A DNA stretch of 64,000 nt from Pseudisothecium myosuroides. Taxonomy: Eukaryota; Streptophyta; Bryopsida; Hypnales; Lembophyllaceae. The DNA lies in assembly GCA_951799445.1 (NCBI GenBank), contig OX637287.1:42065724-42129723 (forward strand), given 5' to 3'. Below, piece by piece: positions 25,283 through 36,690 of the stretch. The notes below the pieces were generated by a model that saw only the letters and a program-made list of their open reading frames with translations, did no database searches and had not been told where the DNA came from. Numbering within the stretch: the first letter of the stretch is position 1; every line of letters starts with the position of its first letter. Made by a program: the position numbers and the translations under genes.

Positions 25283-28123
25283 ATGAGTTCCCACAACCCC
25301 GCCCCCCTTCGTTCTCTGACACCCTTGCGTCGCAACAACCCCGGCATGGACTCGGGTGTCACCTCCGGCGGTCGATCGCAAGGAAGCTACGGGCACCAGC
25401 GCGTTGCCCCTCCTCCCGTGATGTCCCCCCGCCCCTCCGGTCCCGTGGCGATTCTCTGGGACATCGAGAATTGCCCCGTCCCAGGTGAAGTGAACGCGGA
25501 GGACGTGGCCGGCAACATCCGGATCGCGCTCCGGGAGCATCCGTACATCGGCGCTGTCACCATGTTCTCCGCCTACGGCGACTTCAACCACTTCCCTAAG
25601 AAGGTCCGTGAGGGGTGTCAGCGCACGGGCGTGAACCTCATCGACGTGCCGAACGGGAAAAAGGACGCCGCGGATAAGGCGATATTGGTGGACATGTTCC
25701 TGTTCGCCCTGGATAACCCGCCCCCGTCGACCATCTTCCTCGTCACTGGCGACGTGGACTTCGCGCCGGCGCTTCACAAGCTTGGGCAGCGCGGGTACGT
25801 GGTCGTGCTCGTGATTCCTGATGGAGTCGGAGTTTCGTCCGCGTTACGCGGCGCGGGTCGATACGTGTGGGACTGGCAGTCGCTCTGTCGAGGCCAAGGG
25901 CTGGTGGAAGTCCCCGCGCGGGCTTCGGCGCAGCGGCGATCGCCCGTGGTGCACTACAGCGAGGAGCAGCGGTACGGGGAGATCTTCTCCGAGCTTCGAA
26001 CTCACGACCTGCACGATGACGATGATGATCACGTGCACGGGGAGGAGATTCTGGTGCAGCGGAAGCCGGTGGTTTACAGTGGGGGTTTGCCGTACCCGCA
26101 GCAGCATGCAGCGGTGGATTATGGACATCAGACCTATGGACTGCCGACGGTACATGGGGTGCACACGCGCGTGAACACCATGGCGAGAAACGCTGGGTCA
26201 GGAGCGCAGGTCCGGATTCAGACTGGGAGCCCCGGGGGGTATGGGAACCGGCAGTTGTTTCCGACGTCCGATGGTGTTCAGAACAACAGCGGCATTCAAC
26301 AGGTGAGACCTTGTAAGTAAACAAGTCCTTGTTTTTCTTCTTCCATGTTGAATTCTTGCATCGACGAAACTGGTATTTGCATTCCATGCCATTCCCAAAC
26401 GAACCACGATTGGTGTTCCGTGAGCTTGCGTTTTCGTAGTAGATGGTGGCCTCTTCGGGAGGAAGGAATGCACGCGGAGAATTCTTGGGCTGCTATCTCC
26501 CATGGCCCACTTGGTTGTGCATGAAAAACATCCATGACCAACTGTGGATGTTCATGAGTTACCAAAGTGGCTATGGTTGGTTGGGAGGTTATGTTTGACA
26601 ATCAACATATGTGAGACCTTGTGCACCAGTTTCTTGTGCCACGGCATGCTCACTTGCCTTGGTGCGTGCAGCAGTCCGCGGATATGGGGTTCGATATGGA
26701 GGAGCAGCAGCAGCAGCTGCAGCAGCCCACGAGCCCCGGCGGGAGCACTATGTGGGTGCAACCCGGGGACCTCGCTGGTTTGAAGAAGCAGCTGGTGAAG
26801 CTGCTGACCCAGAACCACGGGTGCATGAATTTGGTGAAAGTGCCCGCGGAGTATAACAAGGCGTTTGGGCGGCCTCTGGTCCTCGCTGAGTACAGCGCGT
26901 CAAAGCTGGTTCATCTTCTAGAGAAGATGAAAGACACTTTGGTTGTGAAAGGCGAAGGCTCATTGAGGACCTTGCACTTGCTCAAGTCCCGCAACAAGTA
27001 CAAGCCTTCTGGGAACAAGTCTTCTTCTATTCCCAAGACTGACAGAGACAGGTAATGTTTTTTTTTCCCAGAAATATCGTATAAAGAATCTCTTCCATGA
27101 TTTATGTGAAGGTCTTCCTGTGATCATAACTATCATAGAAAGGCCTTTGTGTGTATCGTATCATCCATCTCTACCAGGTATCATACACAGGTCTCCCTAT
27201 GTATGACATCAGGCATGTGTAATTTATTGTTTTTTGGTTGTTTTATGATGGAGTCTTTGTTTGCAGGACTAAAATTGAAAGGCATGCAACTGATTGGATG
27301 TTTTTGTTTTTGTAGGGATGCCAGTGACGACTCTGACCCTGAGGTGAAGGATGTTCCTGAGGTGAAAGAAGTACCTGCACCTGAGGTTTCCAGCATGCGC
27401 CACTTGCTCGACATGGACATGGATGATGTGAAACCCAATGTTTATGCACATCCAATCGATTGGGATATTGTGAACGATACAGTCAAGGGGAAGCTTGATA
27501 CTACCAAGACTGAAACTGTTGTTGATATTGGCGAGGTGAGATTTTATTTTGATTTATTTGTTATTCTGATTATCAGGTCATGTTGAATGCATATGTTTTG
27601 TGCATGTTTTGTTGAATCAAAACTGAGTTCTGATGCTTTTTGAACAAATCATTTGTAGGTTTGCAAAGCCGAAGATTATAAGGCGGACCTGAAGTTGGCT
27701 CGTTTCAAGCAACAACTTCAGGAGCTGTTAGTCTCCTATTCTTTAAGAATCGATGGCAGGAACTTTCCTTCGCTGTATCAGCAACGCTACGGAAGTTACT
27801 TGGACCTAAAATCCTTGGGAGTGGACAGCTTGGATGCCTTATTCCAGAAGGTAATTATACTGCGTAGTTCTGTGCTACCATTACATAGAGGCCTCTCATG
27901 TGCTTCCTTTAGTCCATTAACTTTTGGTGCAGTGTTATTAGAATGTGTGCAAGTACGCGATTTTTTCATGTTTTGGTGTGACTTCTCTCCAAAGTGCAAC
28001 AAGCAAATTCAAAATTGCGGTTTCATGTGGCAGGTCAAAGATGTTGCTATAATCAAAGAGAAGATTGTGAAGGGAGACAAGGGAGAGACAAGGAAAGAGT
28101 ATGATGTGGTTGCCGTGTGTTAG
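25283..28123 (+). CDS. MARF1-like NYN nuclease with two OST-HTH/LOTUS domains
   Basis: Five exons: 25283-26302, 26672-27051, 27316-27535, 27659-27850, 28034-28123. All introns are GT-AG, phases agree, and the product is 633 residues. The ATG at 25283 is the first in frame; upstream in-frame sequence lacks ATG. The NYN (PIN-like) domain spans residues 55-200: LWDIENCPVP with Asp60, KKDAADKAILVDM (Asp128, 131, 137) and TGDVDF (Asp157, Asp159) supply acidic metal-binding residues typical of such RNases. Gln-rich linker EEQQQQLQQ near 350. First OST-HTH about 370-445, acidic linker 468-535, second OST-HTH about 550-633. In this family LOTUS modules bind RNA and NYN cleaves it; Arabidopsis has several similar, mostly uncharacterised proteins. 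The target RNA is unknown. The C-terminus ends directly in the second LOTUS, so a longer alternative 3' end is possible. Confidence 0.88.
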
Positions 28124-30400
28124 ATGTGAACCTGATATCCAAGATATTGACGTACATCTTTGCCAACTCTTGGACTATCTCTGAACTGGATCACCAATGC
28201 AGCGTTCCTTTTATACAACATGACCTAAACCAGTGGAAAGGGAAGTTTGCGGCTTTTTCACTGTGGAGTGCTTCAACTGGAGATCCAAGTACCATCTACG
28301 CAGAAAAATCATACTCTTGTGGAGTTTCTCAAGCTCTACCCACAATTAACCGTTGGCCAGAAACGTTTACTTACTTGGCCAGTAGCTTATGTGTGTTGGT
28401 TTGTTTTCCTTGTACTGAAGAACATACATGGCTGTCCTACTACACTGGAGCTGACAGACAGAGGTTAGATGCCTCCTCTCATGATTTCGACTTCTCAAAA
28501 CGACAGGAATGGACTTGGGAGCTAGGGGTTCAAGGGACATGTTATTTTTTTTCGCATCTCCCTTGGCGAACGAATTTCTAAATTCTGAGTCCTGATGACA
28601 CGTGGCACACAAACTGAAGCGAGTAGTTGTACCAAGGCGCACTATTTATTGCACCTGTTTACTTTGTAGCTCACTGGAAAATCTCTGTGCCGAATTTTTG
28701 AGGCACTTGGGTTCACTGTTTCTTACTTTTTCTTAGTTCTAGTTTGGGTATCGTGGTAGCTTCAAAGAAACACTGGAACACTGGTGTCTTGAGCCGATTT
28801 TTGAAGGCTATCAAACACCAGAAAAGCCTTTTATGAGAACATCTTTCATCCGATGTGTCCATCGGCCGACTGCAACTGGCGAGGATGTGAAGTGCCAACC
28901 TCTTGCAAGGTAAGAATTTATTTACTTCATCCCAGTCTCTTTTATACCCATTATATGCAAGTGATGTCAGTGCTCATAGTAGGTAGGTATTTAAGAGCCA
29001 CACTGACCAAATTCTACCAACATCTAGCAGAGTGAGTCATTGTAGGATGCCAACCTAGAATTATCCAACTTCTCTTATCCTCAAAGCACCATCAAATAAG
29101 AGATCTTGAACAGTCTGAGATTGGCATTCTAAATTCAATCAAGTCATTCGAGCGGAATTGGATTAGTGCTGCTTCTGAACAGCCTTTCCTAAGCGCACCC
29201 ACAAGTGCCTAATTCTGCCACAATAGACAGCGTACTCTTTCATGTCAAAACCTGACTCTAAAATACTGTTATGATACCTTATGTTATGATACCTTATGAG
29301 ATCGTGCTACATGGATATAAAGAACCATACCCTTAGATTTAGGTTTTGATTTGAAGAGGCAGTATACTCTTTCGTGTCGAAACCTGAATCTAGGATAGTT
29401 GTACTTGCCTTATGAGATCGTGCTACATGGATAAGAAAAGAGCCACACCCTTAGATTTAGGTTTTGATTTGAAGAGACGGTATACATCGTGCCTGCTTTG
29501 CGGGCACCAATTTCATAAGCTTGATTGAGTGCTGTGTTATCGATGTCTCGTGTGTTTCTAACTGTTCAACGGATGGCTGTTTTTCTGTTTTGCAGGAGCA
29601 ATGCTTTTGGTCGTCCGAGCGTAGAATTGCTTTCCCCTACGGTGACTTGTTCCCGCAAGTTCATCTGATGGAGTCAGTCAACAAATGCTGGAGACCATGT
29701 CCGGGGATTTTTCTACTGGTGAAGCACACTCCCACCCTCGCCCTGCCAAGGCTACTGGATCTTTTCCAAGGCTGTGAAGATCATTTCCTCAACGAAAGGC
29801 CATGCGTTCCAGTTTCTGGAGCTTCAGTTCTTCAAATCCAAGTCACTAACAATATTATGAAACATCATCATCCTTTGCCCCTGTGAAAGCAAGTTTCTCT
29901 CATTCTCGACGTCAGCTGGACTCCAGGATCATCGAAACCGGGCGCGGCATCCATCACTTTTTTGGTATGGCTCTGCTATGACGTTATTTTGACATTTTTT
30001 TACTGCCAAAATATGTCCCGGACCAAGGTTTTCTTCAAAAGTTGCAGCAATTGTGTACTGTCAAGTGTCTAGAGTAGATTTCTGTTGAATGTACAGTATT
30101 ATTTATTTATTTATTTAGTATATGATGTTAAGCATATCTTCCAGGGGTTAGCTTCAGAAAAAGAGAGTTTTTTGCTTCAGTCAGAGGGTCAATTCCATGT
30201 CTACGTTCTAGTGCCTGTACCTGTTTTTGATGATTTTGAGCGATTGAGAGATATTATTATATTATATTATATAGGTAGTGTGCATTTGGGTGTAGAACCA
30301 CTATCACATTCTGCTGTATTTTGGCCGTACAAGTAGCCATTATTATTATTATTATTATTATTGTGTATTTCACTTTTATATAAAGAGATACTCCGTATTT
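28124..30400 (+). other. 3' region of the NYN gene, possibly spliced
   Basis: Composition stays moderate, as in transcribed plant DNA, but no frame has a recognisable motif (the longest are 154 codons at 28117-28581 and 121 at 29521-29886). A good donor (GCAAG/GTAAGAA, intron from 28910) and acceptor (TTCTGTTTTGCAG, exon from 29596) suggest a spliced 3' UTR or an alternative terminal exon. A tandem duplication lies at about 29,226-29,475 and an (ATT)n tract at 30340-30362. No convincing polyadenylation signal was identified. Confidence 0.4.
29226..29475. repeat. Tandem duplication, unit about 125 bp
   Basis: Two adjacent units share ACTCTTTCRTGTCRAAACCTG, then GAGATCGTGCTACATGGATA, then CCCTTAGATTTAGGTTTTGA. 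The start of a third unit (GAGACGGTATAC) follows. The first unit has a small extra repeat of the TTATGATACC motif. Confidence 0.85.
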
Positions 30401-30904
30401 GAGTGTATTGAAACTTTCGGTGCTGGTGGTTTGAAAGACGTGGCTGTGAGATGGCTATCGTGTCTTTTGCAGAGTCAAAGTTTCTTTTGATGAAGTATAT
30501 TAATATTGCTCTGCATAGGCAAGTTTGTTAGGAAAATTCTACCTGGAATGTGAGGTGGGTGGTTGTACCGTATGTGAAGGTAAGATTTGGTATAAATTAA
30601 GTCATTTTTGTAAAAAAAAAGTGCCACGTGTCATTTTGTGAATTTGTGAATGGTATGAGGTGATGTGGACCTTGAGAATTTGACATGGAAATTCAATTTT
30701 GGCAATCCAGTGCAGAAACATATGTTCATATACCTTCACATACGGTATAAGCAACCATTGATCCAAATTCTGCAAAAGAAGTGATGTGTCATTGGAGGAT
30801 GGTAATCTAGAATTGTATTCCATTTTTTTAAATTTTCACAACACTCCCAACTATAAGAAAATCTTGGATCGTCAAAGATTGATGTTCTATAATTAATCCC
30901 TTAA

Positions 30905-31541
30905 TCCCTAAATGCCCAAGGCTTGTTTTGGGCTTCCTGGATTTTGCTCTAAATTGAACAAAATGCCAACATTTTGGTAAGTTGTATCAATTTTTTTGGA
31001 ATTGTAACCATACAAATTCAAACTAGACATGTTAGAGATCTCATAGGAAAAGAAAACACAACAATATCACTTATGGAGTGAAAGATTATAATGTTTGACC
31101 ATGAGGGTGCTAAAACTGCAAAAATCTTTCAATCTTCTTTACATGAGTCAATTCTAAAAAGTTGGTGATCAAAAAAATATGAGGTTAAAGGGCCTAACTT
31201 GTATAACCCCGATCAATTTATGGCTTCTTAAAATCTACTCCACAATTTTTTTAAATGAATTTTGAATGTGATTTTTTCTCCAAGATCTAGTGTATTTGAG
31301 GCTCATTTCCAAGAGCTCTCAACACTACGGGAAGTCAAGATTGCAATGGGTACCCTTTTACAAAAACTTGAATAGAAAAATCACTATCATTTATTTTCAA
31401 TTTCAGATTTTTGGTGCTAAAATTAGACTTGAAGAAGAACTTTCTAAAAATATAAACTATTAAAAATAGCAACTTGGTTAGGTTTTATTTAACTTCAAAG
31501 TTTTGCAAACACCAGATTTGGGTGCCTTGGGCATTTAGGGG
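30905..31541 (+). mobile_element. TTAA-flanked element, 637-bp subfamily
   Basis: TTAA at 30901-30904 and 31542-31545. The ends TCCCTAAATGCCCAAGGC and GCCTTGGGCATTTAGGGG pair at 17 of 18 positions, the best terminal match in the window. The interior is unlike the 0.93-kb family. A fragment of its right end recurs at about 37,370-37,463. Non-coding. Confidence 0.85.
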
Positions 31542-31545
31542 TTAA

Positions 31546-32480
31546 CCCCTAAAGGCCCAAGGTCTTTTTTCTGCCAAAAAACACTGAAAACTGCCATTTC
31601 TATAACAAAAAGTAAAAGAAAATTAAATTTTTTTTTTTTTTCACATCTAAACGTAGGATCTTACACATAATTGGTATGAGAATGTGTGGAAAAAATTTCA
31701 GAATTTTTGACCGCACAGATTGCAAGATATCTGCGTTTAAAGTGGAAAAAACAAGTTTTTCAGCACATTGCGGGACCAGATTTTTTGACTTTAAACATTT
31801 TTAACTTAAAATTTTTGCACTACGACGTTTTGAGCTTTAAATCTTTATAGTGGAGAATTGAGTTGAGAGTCTAGGAAAAAAAAAGAAACTCCAAAAAACT
31901 TAATTTTCATCCTTAAAAAAATTGTTAAGTAGAAGTAGGTACAAGATAGAAGGAAAATCTAAAATATTAATATCTCTTAGATGGAATTAAAATGCACTAA
32001 TCCCAATGGTGAGATTGTTCTAGCAAGTAAACTAAACCATTCCAAAAAAAAAAAATTGAAAAATTACAAAAAATGCATTCCGAAATGAATCCTACAAGTT
32101 ATTTTTTTCAAGAAGATGCTCTAACTGCCCAAAAAACAAGAATGTCCATAACTTCCTCATAACAAATCCAAATGAAATGAATCAAAGCTTTCCAGATAGA
32201 CAAAAATATAATCTATGAGAAAAAAAAATTTTAAAAAAAAAATTCAAATTTTTGTCCATTTTTTTTTTGCTGCCCGGACTGCCCCCCGTCCCCTGTTTTC
32301 AGCTTATTTGGTCATAACTTTCTTTCCCGGGCACCGATTGAGGAAAAAATTATATTCCCACAAAGCTTATCAGTTTTTCTATCTCCAAAAAAAATTTCAA
32401 AAAATCAGATTACAATTTCAGCCCGTAGGTACCTACCCGAAACGCATTTGTCCCCCAAAGGGACAACGGGCTTTTAGGGG
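31546..32480 (-). mobile_element. TTAA-flanked element, reverse copy (935 bp)
   Basis: Shares the TTAA at 31542-31545 with the preceding element and has its own TTAA at 32481-32484. Ends are CCCCTAAAGGCCC and GGGCTTTTAGGGG. The interior is the family sequence inverted (GATATCTGCGTTTAAAGTGG, then the GAATCAAAGCTTTCC and CCCGGGCACCGATTG blocks). No ORF of interest. Confidence 0.85.
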
Positions 32481-32639
32481 TTAAGGTTTGAAAACTTTTT
32501 GACAATGGAGGTTTTCAATGAATTGTCTCACTTTGGTATTTTTTTGCACATGAATGTGCTTGAAATTTTGAATTTTAATCGGACAAAAATAAAGACTACT
32601 TTGTCTACTATCCATGGACTTATTTCTTATCCCCCTAAA

Positions 32640-34177
32640 AAATTGTATTAGAATCTAAGGCAAATAGAGTATTTTTTAATTTAAAAAATAAAAAATAAAA
32701 AACCCTTTCAAATTCATACACCTTTTCAAACAAAAGGAGTAGAATTATAAAAACTAACCAAATTGAATTGTGCAAAATTTAATTAATTTTTATATATGCA
32801 TCAATTTTTGAAATTTAATAATTTATATTACAAGCATTTTGCTTGGAATATCTTAAAAAAAATTAGAATCATTCTAACAGTTATTTTTGTATTCTTGATC
32901 ACACTAGATTGAACCTTATATTTTAAAATTGCTAAAAAGACAAATTTGAATTTTTTTTCCCTAATCCAGTTTCTTCGTGCTAAATAAAGACTATCAATGT
33001 CCAAAAAGATGTTTTTTTTCCATCCCTACTATTATTTTATTGTAAAATTTTTATGTTTTCTCCCTTTCTCTACAAGACTACATTTCCTAAATAAAATTTT
33101 AACCTAAAGGACCGGCATGCGTTTTTTGGTTGCATAGAAATTTTAAGCAAGTACGTGTGACTAGAGACTTACATATTTTAAGCTGAAATTATAATAGAAG
33201 ATGGGTGCGAGGAATATCTTTCATATGCACTAAATTTCATGACATTTGGAAATAGGAGTAAAAAATTACGGCTGAATATGTTACCTTTTTTCGTAACTGG
33301 GCACTCTGGGCAGATCAGAAAAAAACACTTTTTTCAAAAATAAAAATTTGATATTGGTTTATTAGAGTTATATATATGTGGAAAGCTTTGAATCATTCCA
33401 TTTCGATCAATGAGTCAAAAATTATGAGGTTTTTTAGTTTGCGGGCAGTTATGGATTCTCTACTCTAAAATAAACTTTGAAGTTGTTTATTTAACTCAAT
33501 TTTTAATATTTTTTGAATTTTTTTTTCATAGGATGTAGGTTGTTTATTACAACATTACAACCATTGAAATTGACATTTTTCAATTCCATAATTAAATTCT
33601 TAACAATTTAGTATTTTGGATCATTCTCTACTTCTTTCTACTTACTATTTTTTTGGTATATGTTGTACAATTCCAAATGATTTGAAATTTTTTAAGCATG
33701 TAGCCAACTTGTTTAGAAAAAAGAATTCAAAGAAGAACCACCATTTTGGACATTTTTTCATAAAAATGTGACCTTTTGAGGTGCAGCTGCCCTGTTTTTC
33801 GCAGGGACAAAAAAAGGATTTTTGCCAATTCAAATGCTAATATCTTCCAATCCGCATGGTGGAAAAATCTGAATTTTTTTCCACATTTTCTAAAACTAGT
33901 TTACTATAAGATCCTACGGTTACATGTGTCAAAAATGTTTTTTTTTCAAGAATTTGGTACTTGTACTAAAAATGGCAATTTTCAAGCGTTTTCGGTGAAA
34001 ACATAGTCATGGAACTTTAGGGGTTAAATTTTGAAAATCGGAAAATGCAACAAGTATGTCAACTTGTTACTCTATAAGATTTTAGTTTTTAAAATACTGA
34101 GATTTGTTTTATCCTACTGAGAATATGCCATTGAAAATTTGAAGAAGATATATTGTGTCCTTTTAGTGTTTGAGGGG
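32640..34177. repeat. Older TTAA-type repeat interrupted by a younger copy
   Basis: Segments at about 32,840-33,100 and 34,028-34,177 align with 1285-1345 and about 2420-2644 (CCATCCCTACTATT; GAAAATGCAACAAGTATGT; terminal GAGGGG then TTAA at 34178-34181). They are separated by the element at 33103-34023. The left border of the older unit is uncertain. Confidence 0.5.
33103..34023 (+). mobile_element. TTAA-flanked element nested in an older repeat (921 bp)
   Basis: TTAA at 33099-33102 and 34024-34027. The left end has lost two C residues (CCTAAAGGACCGG); the right end is GGAACTTTAGGGG. Closest in this window to the reversed copy at 387-1276 (both carry AGTACAAGTAC-type sequence near the right end). 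An unoccupied relative of the target lies near 2480-2520. Confidence 0.8.
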
Positions 34178-34338
34178 TTAATTCTAATTACCTCATCTTG
34201 TCAATGTTGTAGTGTATGTAAGTTTCATTATATACTAATTGGTGAGGAGACACTAATTTTGTATATTTAAAAGAACATAGCCAATTTACATAGTACATCA
34301 ATAATGAAATTTATTGTTAATCACACTAATTGATTTAA

Positions 34339-34645
34339 CTCCTAAAGTCTTGTTGTTCTCTCACGGGACAAAATAGATTTCAAGTAAGCTCCTATAGTCT
34401 CAATTTTTGTTGTGATTTTTTGAATTTTTTCTTTGAAGATAGAAAAACACATTAGCTTTTGGAAAGTATAATTTTTATTTGAATCGATACTCTAAGTCCA
34501 AAATGGGGTTTGTTAGGGAGCACAAAGAAATAAATTAAAGTTAAGGAAAAAAGTTCAATTTTTTTTTCTCATAAAGATTACTTTTTTTAATATAAAAAGA
34601 TTTTATTCATTCTATTTGGACTAGTGATGAGAAAGTTATGGTGAC
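34339..34645 (+). mobile_element. Left part of a TTAA-flanked element, truncated
   Basis: TTAA at 34335-34338 is followed by CTCCTAAAGTCTTG and about 300 bases of family sequence (GGGACAAAATAG; GATTTTATTCATTC; GAGAAAGTTATGG). Similarity stops at about 34,645, where the reverse-strand LINE remnant begins, so the right part is lost or displaced. Confidence 0.55.
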
Positions 34646-36690
34646 TATTTTGTTTGTTGGTGGGGGGAAGAAGGTCGATATGTTTAACTATACTCTTCCA
34701 TGCAACTGTGATACGGTTCCAAATCCTAGAACCCCTCGAGATGGATGGTCTGTGTATCATCAGCCACGATTGGGAGGGAAACCAATATCCAACCTAGGGA
34801 TGAGGTTTCATCCTGTGAATCCTATATCTAAGTAGGATTTTCAGGTTAGAGATTCCTAGTTCAATGGCAAAGAGAATCCACTTAGCTAAGAGAACTGTGA
34901 GAGAAACTTCAGGATCTAGAAGCTTTAAACCACCAATCTCTTTAGGTAGACAACAATTGTCCCAGCAGACTCGTGCCCTTGCTGCATACTCCGTCCCACT
35001 CCAAAGAAAGTTCCTCAAACTCCCCCGGATGCGTCTGATGACTTGGATGGAGCTTGTCCAAATGGCAATAAAATAGTACAAGGTGGAAAGCAAGACGGCA
35101 TTGACCATTGTGATTTGGCCAGCTAATGAAAGTCTTTGGGAGGACCAGTACTTTAGTTTTTTTGAAATCTTCCCATGAAGGAATTCGTCAATGTCCCTAG
35201 TCTCAAGAGAGATGCCAAAAGGGGCGCCCAAAAGGGTTGAGAGCAAACCAGGGGAACCCAAGTTAGTTGAAGAGCCTCAGTCCAGTTCGGCTTTGGCTTC
35301 GTGGAGAACTAGTATAGGATACTCTTAGTCCAATTCCTATTAGACCTGTTGCATTGCCAAAGCGGTCAAGCAGAGCAATTGTGTTCCTAAGATCTTGTTG
35401 TTGGCCTCTGATCGACAAGCCAATATCATCAGCGCATTGGACTACAAGTTGCTCTGTATCACACTCAGGGAGGCGAATGCCGTGGATATTGCCCAGTTTC
35501 TGCTCCTCTAAGGCGGCTAGGTGAAGAGCTTCACCAATTAATAGAAACAAGTAGGGTGCCATGGGGCAACCCTGTCTGACACCTCTTTGGATAGGGAAAG
35601 GAGCTAAGGCCTTGCCGTTAAGCAGCACAGTTGCAGATGCGTCCTGTAGAAGTATCATTACCATGCAAGAGAAGGATTCGGGAATCCCTAGTTTTTGCAT
35701 GACAAACAAAAGAAAATCCAACAACACGACGTCGTAAGCTTTAGTAAAATCTAACTTGCCTTTAACGAGAGGAGGTAGCACCTTTGCTAGTGCTTGCTTG
35801 TTGAATGTGTATCTTAAATGCTGGAAGAGGGTTGTCAAACATTTCCAGTTGAAAGCTCGTCATTGGCAGTTTACAAGCTCCCACATGGGCATAGGGGCGG
35901 AAGGGACAGTTCACTGGTGGAATTGTTCTACTATTCAAGGGTTTGCTTCCATCCAGGGTGTTAGCTTGTGTTATTGACCTTGGGTTGTTGTTCTCTATAC
36001 AACTTTCAGATGTCAAAGCCTCAGAGGTGGGCCTACCGGACTCAGGAGAGAGTCGCAAGGCTAGTGTGCTTCTATTAAAAGCCGGTATTTGGCCTATAAT
36101 TGATTGTTGTTGCGAACATAGCTGCGTGCAGCAAAGTGAACCAAAGCCATTGCCGCCGTGATGATTGTTCTCACTTGCATAGCTGGCCATATTTGTCATG
36201 TAGTTTAGGAGGTTGCTAGTGATACTTTGACTGAGCAATTTCTCATACATGATCAAAGTTGAAGGTCCTTGCCTCTCAATTCCTTGTTGCTATTCATGGC
36301 TTTGGGGGGATAGATAGTGCATGCTTGTAACTGAACTTGATTGGGACGAGTTGTGGACTTGTTGTATTCTTTCTCGGGTGGTGGCTACTTTGTTATCACT
36401 GCTGGAGGCCAAGGAGGTTGATTTTGGGGTCTGTGATCTATGTTTCCTATGCTGCGTGGCATACAAGAGTGTAAAACAACAACACAAGTACCTTCACTAT
36501 TAATACCATGAAATGAAGGGCCCATGGATATGGATGTCAATTGCGTCCTTTTCAATGAGACGCATTGGATGGGTTTCAAGTAGCAGGGCTGGCATATTAG
36601 ACTTTCATTTGAGGGTACTTGTGGGGTGAAGCATATGCAAAACAATCCTTTGTTGCACTTTGAGGAAAGCAGAGAGATTGTCACCTTGAA
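34646..36690 (-). mobile_element. Plant L1-type LINE remnant (reverse strand)
   Basis: Read on the minus strand, the 35838-35263 frame encodes reverse-transcriptase motifs: LDFTKAYDVV, then RQGCPMAPYLFLLIGEAL, then CADDIGL in place of YADD. A frame break near 35262 leads to 35261-34794, the post-RT region (LSLAGQITMVNAVLLSTLYY; GGLKLLDPE), which hits a stop and continues as WFPSQSWL and GSRIWNRITVAWKSIV. Upstream, LAKVLPPLV is joined directly to KLDFTKAYD, so an internal stretch of RT is deleted. Frames at 36256-35762 and 36684-36385 are probably ORF1 remains (NQPPWPP). The element is inactive. Confidence 0.75.

Noticed and set aside
25082..26387. Long minus-strand frames (231 and 214 codons) opposite the NYN exon
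   Set aside because: They are complements of a GC-rich coding exon and carry no motif.
29220..29480. CRISPR-like direct repeats
   Set aside because: Only two to three contiguous units of about 125 bp without spacers, in a eukaryotic genome.
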